A stretch of 64,000 nucleotides of DNA from Petrotoga sp. 9PW.55.5.1. GTDB taxonomy: Bacteria > Thermotogota > Thermotogae > Petrotogales > Petrotogaceae. This document shows positions 1 to 8,608 of the stretch, in pieces. A program made the translations under genes and the position numbers. The stretch spans positions 62,001-126,000 of the forward strand of contig NZ_AUPM01000010.1 in NCBI RefSeq assembly GCF_003265365.1, read 5' to 3'. The first letter of the stretch is position 1. Each line of letters opens with the position of its first letter. Under the pieces are notes generated by a model, which was not told the origin of the DNA, searched no databases, and saw nothing but the letters and a program-made list of their open reading frames with translations.

Positions 1-228
1 TCTTATTTAGATTTGCCCCTTTCATTTTTTCTAATTGCTTTCGGAGAAATTGGTTTAGATGGAAGAATCAGAGGAATATCCCTTTTGGAAAAAAGAATCG
101 AACTTGCGAAAAAAATAGGTGCAGAGAATATTATTTCTCCAAAAAAATTTTCTGACAAGAAAATTAAAATAAATGTTGTAGAAAACATAAAAGATTTGAT
201 AAAATTATTTAAAAAAGGGGAAAATTAA
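1..228 (+). CDS. radA: DNA repair protein RadA/Sms, C-terminal end (partial)
   Basis: Only the last 75 codons are in the window; the gene enters from the left edge with an open frame from base 1. The residues include a FGEIGLDGRIRGIS stretch followed by RIELAKKIGAENIIS, which matches the Lon-protease-like C-terminal domain of RadA/Sms (family pattern: FGEVGL.G.IR, then an alpha-helical AAKLG segment and a basic tail). RadA is a RecA-like ATPase that helps branch migration in recombinational repair. The ATPase and zinc-finger parts lie outside the window. The stop is one base before the disA start, so the two are probably cotranscribed; the radA-disA order is common in Gram-positives and Thermotogota. 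Confidence 0.85.
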   Translation, partial: SYLDLPLSFFLIAFGEIGLDGRIRGISLLEKRIELAKKIGAENIISPKKFSDKKIKINVVENIKDLIKLFKKGEN

Positions 229-229
229 A

Positions 230-1354
230 ATGGACGAAAAATTGGGAAAGATTTTTAAACTGATGGCTCCGGGAAAACCAATAAGGAAAGGGATAGATAG
301 GATAATGGAGGCAAATTTAGGGTCTTTGTTATTCTTTTGTTCTCGTCCGGAAGAGTATCTTAAAGATGGACTTATACAACCCGGATTCAAACTTGAATCT
401 GATTTTTTGCCTGAGAAAATATATGAATTATCAAAAATGGATGGTGCAATTGTTCTAAACGAGAGTGGAACAAAAATTTTAGCCGCGAATGCTCAATTAA
501 ACCCTGATAAAAACATCTCAAGTTCCGAAACTGGGATGAGACATAAAACTGCGGAAAAGGTTTCTATACAAACAGGAGATTTAACAGTTGCAGTTTCTAA
601 GAGGCGTAATATTGTTTCAGTTTATTATAATAAAATGAAATATGAATTATTACCTGAGAATGTTCTATTTGCTAGGCTTAATCATGAGATTACTATTGCT
701 CAAAGATATCGTCAAAGCTTTATGAATCTTTTGGATAATCTTAATATAGAAGAAATGAAAGAGGAGGTTACCCTATTAGATATTGTAGAGATTATTTCTA
801 AGGGGCAACTAACTTTAAAAATTACACAAAAAGCTGAGAAATATCTTTTAGAATTAGGTGAAATAGCTGGAAGCGCTAAGCTTGAATATGAAGAAATTCT
901 ACGCACCATTCCTCGCCTTTTAGGGGCAGTGATTATGGATTATGCCTCAAAGGATCTTGAATGCCAAAAACCTGACGAAGCAATTGATATATTTGAAAAT
1001 TTAGATGTTGATGATTTGGTTGATCCTTTTAAAATAGCAAAAACATTGGGTTATGAAAATGTATCTTCTGAAGATGATTTAGAAGAAACATTCTTAACTT
1101 CGCGTGGTTACAGAATACTTTATTCAACTAAATTACCTGCAAGTGCAGTTAGGAATGTTGTAGAAAGCTTTAAGAATCTATCGGAGTTGATGAAAGCAAC
1201 TTTTGAGGAATTAACAAACGTTTCGGGAATCGGAAAGCGCCGAGCGGAAATTATTATAGGTGCATTAAATAAGAAAAAGAAAGAAAAAGAAGAAATTTCA
1301 TTAGATTTATCAAACAACATTGAAAGCAACAATATCCAAGAAGAGGTGAACTGA
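230..1354 (+). CDS. disA: DNA integrity scanning protein DisA, diadenylate cyclase
   Basis: A 374-residue protein, close to the usual DisA length. DisA condenses two ATP into cyclic di-AMP and slows synthesis on branched DNA. The DAC domain is N-terminal: the catalytic DGA triplet is at residues 71-73 and the RH[RK]T motif at 104-107 (here RHKT, where most relatives have RHRT). A helical linker follows, and near the C-terminus a helix-hairpin-helix DNA-binding motif ([13 protein letters not shown], about residues 333-345). It starts one base after radA, with a GGGG-type Shine-Dalgarno inside the radA end, so translation is coupled to radA. Its stop overlaps the smpB ribosome binding region. 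Confidence 0.95.
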   Translation: MDEKLGKIFKLMAPGKPIRKGIDRIMEANLGSLLFFCSRPEEYLKDGLIQPGFKLESDFLPEKIYELSKMDGAIVLNESGTKILAANAQLNPDKNISSSETGMRHKTAEKVSIQTGDLTVAVSKRRNIVSVYYNKMKYELLPENVLFARLNHEITIAQRYRQSFMNLLDNLNIEEMKEEVTLLDIVEIISKGQLTLKITQKAEKYLLELGEIAGSAKLEYEEILRTIPRLLGAVIMDYASKDLECQKPDEAIDIFENLDVDDLVDPFKIAKTLGYENVSSEDDLEETFLTSRGYRILYSTKLPASAVRNVVESFKNLSELMKATFEELTNVSGIGKRRAEIIIGALNKKKKEKEEISLDLSNNIESNNIQEEVN

Positions 1355-1355
1355 T

Positions 1356-1808
1356 ATAAAAATTTTAGCTAAAAACAAAAAAGCTAAACATGATTATGAA
1401 ATTATTGAAACTATAGAGGCTGGAATTTCTTTAAAAGGAACTGAAGTAAAATCTGCAAAAGATAGTAAGATTAATTTCAAAGATAGTTTTTGTAAGATAG
1501 AAAAAGGTGAAATAATCTTGTACAATATTCATATAAGTCCTTATTCCGGAGCATCAATATTTAATCATGATCCTGAAAGGCCAAGAAGATTATTACTAAG
1601 AAAAAAAGAAATAAGAAGACTTCAATCAAAGGTTCAACAAGAGGGATTTACTATAATACCGTTGGAGTTCTATGTTAACGAAAAAGGGTTGGTTAAGGTA
1701 GAAATAGCTCTTGCAAAGGGTTTAAAAAAATATGATAAAAGAGAGAAGATTGCAGAAAAAGACTATGAAAGGAGAATTAGAAAACAACAAAAATATGAAA
1801 ACATATGA
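1356..1808 (+). CDS. smpB: SsrA-binding protein SmpB (probable AUA start)
   Basis: SmpB binds tmRNA and brings it to stalled ribosomes for trans-translation. The frame reads [22 protein letters not shown], then [20 protein letters not shown], then [19 protein letters not shown], all hallmark SmpB segments, with the [14 protein letters not shown] basic tail. These conserved residues begin far upstream of the first standard start (TTG at 1518), which would remove about 54 residues. A stop at 1347-1349 closes the frame. Between them the only start-like codons are ATA at 1356 and ATT at 1362. GAGGTGAA at 1343-1350 sits at ideal spacing for ATA 1356, giving 150 residues. Start assignment is inference; the family call is firm. 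Confidence 0.9.
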   Translation: MKILAKNKKAKHDYEIIETIEAGISLKGTEVKSAKDSKINFKDSFCKIEKGEIILYNIHISPYSGASIFNHDPERPRRLLLRKKEIRRLQSKVQQEGFTIIPLEFYVNEKGLVKVEIALAKGLKKYDKREKIAEKDYERRIRKQQKYENI

Positions 1809-2724
1809 AAAAGTAACAGAAGCTATATCAATTGAAGGTTTAACAAAGAAATTTGGTAAGACTGTCGCTGTTGATAATGTTGATTTGAAAATAAATACTG
1901 GAGAAATTTTTGGATTAATTGGTCCTAATGGAGCTGGAAAATCTACTATTATGAAAACTATTTCTACTCTTTTATCCCCAACATCAGGGAAGGTAGAAGT
2001 GTTTGGAGTGGAACTTTCTAGAAACAAACAACATGTAAGGAATATGATTTCTTTAGTTTCTGACTATTCGGTTTTAGAAAATGATTTGACTCCTGTTGAA
2101 AATTTAAAGCTTTTTGCTATTGCAGCAAAGGTTGAAAATGCTGAGACTAAAATAAAAACATTTATAAAAGATTTTGGTTTAGATAAATACAAGAATAAGC
2201 TTACAAAAAATCTTTCTTCTGGGAACAAGCAAAAGTTAAACATTGCTAGAGCACTTCTTAAATCACCAAAGATACTTTTATTAGATGAACCTACAAATGC
2301 CATAGATGTAGAATCTTCAAGGTTTATAAGAAGGTACATATTGAATGAAAATATTACTAATGGAACAACTATTGTCATTACTTCTCATTATTTATGGGAA
2401 GTGGAGCAATTAGCTAACAGTGTAGGTTTGATTGTAGATGGCAAATTGGTCATCAAAGATAACATAGAAAATGTTTATAAAAGGTTTGATTCGATAATTA
2501 ATATTTACGAGTTAACGTTTAATGAAGAACAACACGATAAAGTTATGAATTCTCTTAAAACCAATAAAGATGTCATCGCCATTAAACCAGTATCAAAAGA
2601 AAAAGTTATAATTGATTCAAAAAATAGTACTTTTACTTTGAATGGGATCGATGTTTCAGTAAGGAAATTGCGACCTACTTTGGAGGATATTTATTCATAT
2701 ATACTAACTCAACCTGAAAAATAA
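1795..2724 (+). CDS. ABC transporter ATP-binding protein
   Basis: About 309 residues with one ABC nucleotide-binding domain: Walker [10 protein letters not shown], signature LSSGNKQKL (a variant of LSGGQ, typical of NatA/CcmA-like exporters), Walker [13 protein letters not shown] and the switch histidine in TSHYLWEVE. The C-terminal 80 residues form the small accessory domain found in DrrA/NatA-type ATPases. ATG 1795 is chosen because the ABC fold starts shortly after; ATG 1765 is an alternative, and neither has a strong Shine-Dalgarno. It overlaps the end of smpB. No permease gene lies beside it in this window, so the substrate and partner are unknown. Confidence 0.85.
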   Translation: MKTYEKVTEAISIEGLTKKFGKTVAVDNVDLKINTGEIFGLIGPNGAGKSTIMKTISTLLSPTSGKVEVFGVELSRNKQHVRNMISLVSDYSVLENDLTPVENLKLFAIAAKVENAETKIKTFIKDFGLDKYKNKLTKNLSSGNKQKLNIARALLKSPKILLLDEPTNAIDVESSRFIRRYILNENITNGTTIVITSHYLWEVEQLANSVGLIVDGKLVIKDNIENVYKRFDSIINIYELTFNEEQHDKVMNSLKTNKDVIAIKPVSKEKVIIDSKNSTFTLNGIDVSVRKLRPTLEDIYSYILTQPEK

Positions 2725-2754
2725 TTAATTCTTTTATTGCAAGGGTGATTCTTT

Positions 2755-4563
2755 TTGTTGTTAAGACTTGAGAACGTTTCACATAATTTTGGCGAATTTG
2801 ATTTATTTTACGATGTGGAATTATCTATTAATGAACAAGACAAGATTGCACTTATAGGGAAAAATGGTTCTGGAAAAACCACGCTTCTTAATATAATATA
2901 CGGCTCTATAGAACCTATTGAAGGTAAAGTGATAAGAAAAAATAATTTGGAAATATCTTTACTAAAACAATACAGAATAAATTTAAATGATAAAGTTCCT
3001 TCTATATATGATTTCCTAAAAGAAAGTGTGAAGAAAAGTTTTTCTGATTATCTTGTTGATAAAACGGTGAGAAGTGTCTTAGTTGGGCTAGGCTTTGAAG
3101 AAAATCAATGGGATAGGAAGATCTCAACTTTAAGTGGTGGAGAATTGACCCGATTATCTCTTGGCAAAACTCTTTCAGAAAAAAGTGATTTATTACTTCT
3201 TGATGAACCTACTAACCATCTAGATCTTTTTTCTATAGAATGGCTCATCAACTATTTAAAAGGATATAAAGGAGCAATGGTTATAGTTTCTCATGATAGA
3301 AAATTTTTAAGCGAATTATGCGATAAATATTGGGAGATTAACAATTCTAAGATTTGGGATTTTAAAGGTAGTTACGAGGAGTATATGCAAACTAGGAAAA
3401 TTTATATAAATTCTATAACTGCTAGAAAAGAAAATTTAGAAAAAGAAATAGATAGATTGGAAATAATGGTGGAACGTTATAGAAAGTGGGCAACTGAAAA
3501 GATGATGAGACAGGCAATCATTAGAGAAAGAAAAATTAAGCAACTAAAAGAAGAACTAGAAGGAATAAAAAGTATAGAAGATGAGACCCCTAATAAAATA
3601 AAAATTCCTGATCCTATAAAAACGGGTTTTAAAGTTATAAAGGTTAACTCTCTTTCCTTTTCTTATAACGGAGAACCTCTTCTGAAAAATATCTCTTTTG
3701 AATTATTTGAAGAGGAAAAAATAGCCATTTTAGGAAAGAATGGGTGTGGCAAAAGTACATTATTAAGATTATTAACTAAAGAACTAGAAAATTACAAAGG
3801 GAAGATTGAATGGGGGCATAATATTAAAGTAGGATATTTAGATCAGGTTATATCAAATCTCTCTCAAGAGTCCGATGTTTTAAGTGAAACTTGGAAACTT
3901 GTTAAAGATTGGAAAGATTTTGAAGTTAGGAAGTATTTAGGAAGGTTTGGATTTTATGGATCTGAAGTTTTTAAAAAAATAACCGATCTTTCAGGTGGAG
4001 AACTAACAAGATTAGCTCTCGCAAAAATATTGCTTGAAAAACCGAACGTTTTAATATTGGACGAACCAACGAATCATCTGGATATTCTTACGATACAAAC
4101 GATAGAAGACGCTTTAAAAGATTATAAGGGAGCTATGATTTTTGTATCCCACGATGAATCTTTTATAGAAAATATTGCCGATAAATTTTTGTTAATTGAT
4201 CGAGGTAGGTCAATTATTTTGGATGATTTAAAAACTGTTTTAAATACTATAAAAAATTCTTCTTTTAAAATAAAAAAAGGTAAAAGTGAAAATGTTGATT
4301 ATGAAAAAAGCAAAAAGATTAAAAACCGGATCAAAACAGTAAATGAAAAAATTAGTACTATCAGAATGAGATCTGAGTCTTTATTTGAAAAATTAGATAT
4401 TATTGAAGCTAAACTTTTTGATTTTGGCGACGATTATATAAAGGTATCTAAATTAATGAAAGAAAAAAATGAATTGGAAAAAGAACTTTTAAACCTACAA
4501 AAGTTGGAAAGTCAATACATTGATGAACTGAAACTATTGGAAAAAGAAAGTAACAGTTTATAA
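2755..4563 (+). CDS. ABC-F family ATPase (ribosome-associated, Uup/EttA-like)
   Basis: A 602-residue protein with two ABC domains and no membrane segments, the ABC-F architecture. Domain 1 has GKNGSGKTT, LSGGELTRL and [12 protein letters not shown]; domain 2 has GKNGCGKST, LSGGELTRLAL and VLILDEPTNHLD. The charged helical linker between them (about residues 215-290, rich in K, E and R) is the P-site tRNA interaction motif region, and the last 100 residues are a predicted coiled coil as in Uup. ABC-F proteins act on ribosomes rather than in transport; some give antibiotic resistance, others relieve stalling. Start TTG 2755 (or TTG 2758) follows AAGGGTGA. It lies 30 bases after the ABC ATPase gene. 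Confidence 0.9.
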   Translation: MLLRLENVSHNFGEFDLFYDVELSINEQDKIALIGKNGSGKTTLLNIIYGSIEPIEGKVIRKNNLEISLLKQYRINLNDKVPSIYDFLKESVKKSFSDYLVDKTVRSVLVGLGFEENQWDRKISTLSGGELTRLSLGKTLSEKSDLLLLDEPTNHLDLFSIEWLINYLKGYKGAMVIVSHDRKFLSELCDKYWEINNSKIWDFKGSYEEYMQTRKIYINSITARKENLEKEIDRLEIMVERYRKWATEKMMRQAIIRERKIKQLKEELEGIKSIEDETPNKIKIPDPIKTGFKVIKVNSLSFSYNGEPLLKNISFELFEEEKIAILGKNGCGKSTLLRLLTKELENYKGKIEWGHNIKVGYLDQVISNLSQESDVLSETWKLVKDWKDFEVRKYLGRFGFYGSEVFKKITDLSGGELTRLALAKILLEKPNVLILDEPTNHLDILTIQTIEDALKDYKGAMIFVSHDESFIENIADKFLLIDRGRSIILDDLKTVLNTIKNSSFKIKKGKSENVDYEKSKKIKNRIKTVNEKISTIRMRSESLFEKLDIIEAKLFDFGDDYIKVSKLMKEKNELEKELLNLQKLESQYIDELKLLEKESNSL

Positions 4564-4595
4564 TTTGTATAATGAAATAATAAATGGAGGCAATT

Positions 4596-6575
4596 ATGAA
4601 AGGCATATATTCAGATCAAACTAAAAACTTTCTTTTCCCTGAAGAGCCAAGCGTTGGGGATTTAGTAACTGTAAGACTAAGGATTCCAAAATATATAGGC
4701 AAAAGTTTGGGAAACGTTAAATTCGCTCCTGCAAAGAATTCAAAAAGTTATCAACATAAAAAAATGGTTTTCTTCAAAGAGACAGAGTACTTTTACTACT
4801 ACCAAAGCACTTTCGAAATGCCTGATAGGTTGGTTAAATACCATTTTGAAATTAAATTACTTGAAAAAAACAAAGACATTTTGTACGATAGTATGGGTAT
4901 TGTTGAAAACAGACCTGTAAACGATTTTAGGCTTATTGCCTCTTTTAAAACTCCTAAGTGGTCCCACGGTTCTATTTATTATCAAATATTTGTTGACAGG
5001 TTCAACAATGCAGACAAATCAAATGATCCGGTGAATCATGAATATCAATACGATGGAGAAGAAGTTGTAAAAAAAGAATGGGATGAATTACCAGATCCAA
5101 AAAATGGGCACAGAGAATTCTATGGAGGAGATTTAAATGGTGTTTTGGAAAAAATAGATTATTTGAAAGATTTAGGTGTGGAAACGATTTACTTCAATCC
5201 GATATTTGTATCACCAAGCCCACATAAATATGATACTCAGGATTATGAACACGTGGATCCTCATTATGGAGTCATAGAAGAAGATTCCGAAGATTTAAAT
5301 GATAAATACAAGGTAAGAACAACATCAAAGATAAATCTTGAGAAAAGTGACCAACTGCTAAAAAAATTAATTGAGGAAGCTCACAAAAAAAATATGAGAG
5401 TCGTGCTTGATGGGGTTTTTAATCATTGCGGTTCTTTTCATAAATGGATTGATGAAATGAATTTGTATGATAATGAAGGTGTAGCTCATAATATAAACTC
5501 TCCATATAAAAGATATTTTTATTGGGGTTCAGAGAAAAAGTATGAAGGCTGGTGGGGCTTTTCTACTCTTCCCAAATTAAACTATGGAAATATTACTTTA
5601 TGGAAATATATAAGCGATATTGGGAAAAAATGGGTCAGTGAACCTTTTAATATTGATGGATGGAGACTTGATGTAGCAGATGATCTGGGAAAATCTTTTG
5701 AAATGAATTCATCATTCTGGAGATTTTTTTACAAAATTGTAAAAAAGGCTAACCCAGAATCTGTCATATTTGCAGAAATATACAAATCTCCTTTAGCTTG
5801 GTTAGAAAAAATATGTTGGGATTCCATAATGAACTATATTACCTGTATGGACCCTGTCAGTTATTTCTTAACGGGGACTGAGAAACATAACGAAGATTAC
5901 AAACCAGATTATCTTAAGAATTCAAATTATTTTGTAAATTCAGTAAGATGGGCATTATCTCAACTACCTATGAATAGTAAATTTATTGCTCTCAATCAAT
6001 TAAGTAATCACGACCATTCACGATGGATGACGAGAACTACTCAACAAATTGGTAGGCTTGGTCAAAAATCACATGATGAGGCTTCAAAAGGAAAGGATAT
6101 AGATGTCTTTAAAATGGGGATGGTTATGATGTTTACTTTACCAGGATCTCCAGGTTTGTTCTATGGAGATGAAATAGGATTAGAAGGATGGACGGACCCT
6201 GATAATCGTAGGCCCTTCCCATGGGGGAAAGAATCTCAAGAAAACAAAGAGATATTTAATTTCACAAAAGAATTAATTAAATTATATAAAAAACATCCTG
6301 TTATGAGAAAAGGTTCATTTGATTTTCTCGATTGGAAAGATGGATATATTTCTTATGGATTATGGGATGAAGATGAAAGTTTAATTATCTTGATCAATAG
6401 GGAAGATGAAGATATTGAAATTAAATTACCTTTATGGATCTTAGATAAAGAAAATGGAAGATTAGAAGTTTTATTTTCTACAAAAAAAATTGATCTGAGA
6501 AATGACAAATTTGAAAAAGGAGAAAAAATTTTAACAATTCCTTCCAAAATTGCTTCGATAATAAAAATAGAGTAA
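4596..6575 (+). CDS. Glycoside hydrolase family 13, neopullulanase/cyclomaltodextrinase-like
   Basis: A 659-residue intracellular alpha-glucan hydrolase; no signal peptide is seen. The four GH13 regions are present: DGVFNH at about 272, GWRLDVAD with the nucleophile Asp near 359, FAEIY with the acid/base Glu near 394, and SNHD with the third Asp near 473. The stretch SIYYQIFVDRFNN and an N-terminal beta-rich region of about 130 residues resemble neopullulanases and cyclomaltodextrinases (N domain, CBM34-like). It probably cuts imported maltodextrins or cyclodextrins; exact specificity cannot be read from sequence. ATG 4596 is chosen because GGAGG at 4586-4590 precedes it; the earlier in-frame ATG at 4584 overlaps that site. 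Confidence 0.88.
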   Translation: MKGIYSDQTKNFLFPEEPSVGDLVTVRLRIPKYIGKSLGNVKFAPAKNSKSYQHKKMVFFKETEYFYYYQSTFEMPDRLVKYHFEIKLLEKNKDILYDSMGIVENRPVNDFRLIASFKTPKWSHGSIYYQIFVDRFNNADKSNDPVNHEYQYDGEEVVKKEWDELPDPKNGHREFYGGDLNGVLEKIDYLKDLGVETIYFNPIFVSPSPHKYDTQDYEHVDPHYGVIEEDSEDLNDKYKVRTTSKINLEKSDQLLKKLIEEAHKKNMRVVLDGVFNHCGSFHKWIDEMNLYDNEGVAHNINSPYKRYFYWGSEKKYEGWWGFSTLPKLNYGNITLWKYISDIGKKWVSEPFNIDGWRLDVADDLGKSFEMNSSFWRFFYKIVKKANPESVIFAEIYKSPLAWLEKICWDSIMNYITCMDPVSYFLTGTEKHNEDYKPDYLKNSNYFVNSVRWALSQLPMNSKFIALNQLSNHDHSRWMTRTTQQIGRLGQKSHDEASKGKDIDVFKMGMVMMFTLPGSPGLFYGDEIGLEGWTDPDNRRPFPWGKESQENKEIFNFTKELIKLYKKHPVMRKGSFDFLDWKDGYISYGLWDEDESLIILINREDEDIEIKLPLWILDKENGRLEVLFSTKKIDLRNDKFEKGEKILTIPSKIASIIKIE

Positions 6576-6577
6576 AT

Positions 6578-8401
6578 TCATAACACTAGTTTTTTAGCAT
6601 TGAAAAGAGGAAGAGTGTTTTCCAGTTGTTCTAATTGAAGATTTTCCAAGATATTATATTTAACGATCCCTTTTGAAGGAAAAGATATATAAAGATTATT
6701 ATTTTTATATTCTAAACCTAATATAGGTAATTCTAAATCGATCGTTTTATATACATTGAAGTTTTTACTTTTTATTATATTTAATTTTGAACCGTAGGAA
6801 TAAAATATGTATTCTTCAGTTATTATGATGTTATCAGGAACGTATTGGTATCCATAATAATCAAATGGATCAAAATTATAATCTAGTCTTAAAATCCCTT
6901 TATCAGTTAAAAGAAAAAAATCATTATCAATATAGTATATATTATTAATATGATCCTTTGAATAAAACTTATAGTTCATCTCTTTTGTTAATAGATTAAC
7001 CTGTATTATTTTGTCGGGTTGGGTAACATATACATAATTTTTTAAACTCGTTATATCTGTAAAACCTCCTTCAAGTATTTTTGTTCCTTTTTCAAATGAA
7101 TAAATACCATCTATACCTATTACAAAAACACTCTCGCTTGTCTCTTTTATATTTTCAATCATAGCAGGAAAAACTTTTTTTGTTGCCTCATTCACAGTGT
7201 GAAAAATTACTCTTTTATCCTGTATTTCATAAAATCCTTCTTTTCCTTTGACGAGTTGACCAATATATTCTTTTTCCCATATTTTGTCTTTGTTATTATC
7301 TATAAAGATTATCTTTCCACCTTCATCAATCAATACTCCTTCTTCCAAAATAACAAAATTGTTTATATTATTTACCAAATTTATGTGTTGAACCTGCTTC
7401 TTATCTTTTAAATCATAAATATATAAGCCATTTTGATTGTTTGAAATGTATAATAATTCTTCATCAATGGTTATATTTGAAAGAGATAGATTCTTATTTA
7501 GTATATTTTCTATTTCTAATGAATTTAAATTAATTTTTGATACTCCATTTTCTGTAGAAAATAATAGATAGGTATCTTCAAGATAAATAGAAAAAGACCT
7601 TATATCCAATATATTCGAGGGATTAAGATTTTTATTGAAAGGCTTTATTACCTCTTCCATGTCAAATACCAAAATCCCGTATAAATCATCATTTATTATC
7701 AAGTAATTATTATTAAAAGTCATCATCTTAGGAGATAACAATTTTTCATAATGGTTGATTTCCTTGAGTGCTTGATCTTCCTCTATAATAAATATTTTTA
7801 AACCTAATCCTGGTCCGAAGGCTATCAAGTATTTATTGTATATATCAACTCCAGCAACAATTCCAGGGAGTCGGATGTGTTCCTTTAATCTAATATAAAT
7901 GTTGTCTCTTAACTCAAAACTAACTAAGCCATTTTCTCCATCGCCGACAAAAATCATTTCACCATTTGTTACTAAAGATAAAGAATCACCAAAAGTATTG
8001 TAGCTATTCAACAAAGAAGGCTTAGTGGGTTCAGAAAAATCAAAAATCTTTAAACCCTCTCTATCCACTACATAAAAATAATCTCCATATAACTGCCCGT
8101 CATTAACATATTTACCATAGTTTATGGCTGTGATTATCTCTCTAGTTAATTTGTCAAAAACATAAAATCCTTCATATCCGGCCAATAATACACCATATCT
8201 TTCTTCTTGATCCAAATGATTGACCACATCTTTGACTTCAACTTTTTTTTCTTCTATTGCGAAGAATTCAATGTCTTCTTCATATAAATTTGATTTGCGA
8301 ATATTAAAGAAATTAGCAAGAACGAATATTAAAAAAACGATTACTAATAATAATATTATCAAAAATCCTAAAACGTGAAAATTTTTTCTTTCTATATTCA
8401 T
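6578..8401 (-). CDS. Membrane-anchored beta-propeller protein with LVIVD-like repeats, function unknown
   Basis: A 607-residue protein with one N-terminal membrane helix (about residues 11-32, LGFLIILLLVIVFLIFVLA) after a short basic segment, so the bulk should lie outside the cytoplasmic membrane. The rest is a run of short beta-strand repeats such as FYVVDREGLKIFDFSEPTKP and IFVGDGENGLVSFE, the LVIVD-type propeller pattern. There are no catalytic motifs that I recognise. It converges on the GH13 gene with two bases between the stops and no clear terminator. A similar propeller segment occurs in the protein at 28944-30656 and, less clearly, in the one at 23285-25093. The function is not known. 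Confidence 0.7.
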   Translation of the reverse strand: MNIERKNFHVLGFLIILLLVIVFLIFVLANFFNIRKSNLYEEDIEFFAIEEKKVEVKDVVNHLDQEERYGVLLAGYEGFYVFDKLTREIITAINYGKYVNDGQLYGDYFYVVDREGLKIFDFSEPTKPSLLNSYNTFGDSLSLVTNGEMIFVGDGENGLVSFELRDNIYIRLKEHIRLPGIVAGVDIYNKYLIAFGPGLGLKIFIIEEDQALKEINHYEKLLSPKMMTFNNNYLIINDDLYGILVFDMEEVIKPFNKNLNPSNILDIRSFSIYLEDTYLLFSTENGVSKINLNSLEIENILNKNLSLSNITIDEELLYISNNQNGLYIYDLKDKKQVQHINLVNNINNFVILEEGVLIDEGGKIIFIDNNKDKIWEKEYIGQLVKGKEGFYEIQDKRVIFHTVNEATKKVFPAMIENIKETSESVFVIGIDGIYSFEKGTKILEGGFTDITSLKNYVYVTQPDKIIQVNLLTKEMNYKFYSKDHINNIYYIDNDFFLLTDKGILRLDYNFDPFDYYGYQYVPDNIIITEEYIFYSYGSKLNIIKSKNFNVYKTIDLELPILGLEYKNNNLYISFPSKGIVKYNILENLQLEQLENTLPLFNAKKLVL

Positions 8402-8608
8402 ATGCCTTCTCCATATTTATTTTATCTTTAAATTTCTTTCGATGAAATTATAGCATATTATTATTTTACACTATAACGGATAATTAAGGTGTTTTTATCT
8501 TTAGAACATAAATTTAACTTTTATTTTTGTTTAATTAATTTATTAGCATAATAAAGTGTTATAATTATTTATTGGTTAAAACAAATAGAAAAGTGTGGAG
8601 TGAAAAGT

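Noticed and set aside
1795-4563. A complete ABC exporter operon
   Set aside because: The second gene is an ABC-F ribosome-type ATPase, and no membrane subunit lies nearby.
7199-7411. Plus-strand ORF of 70 codons inside the propeller gene
   Set aside because: Low-complexity Phe/Ile/Tyr-rich shadow of an A+T-rich gene on the other strand, with no ribosome binding site.
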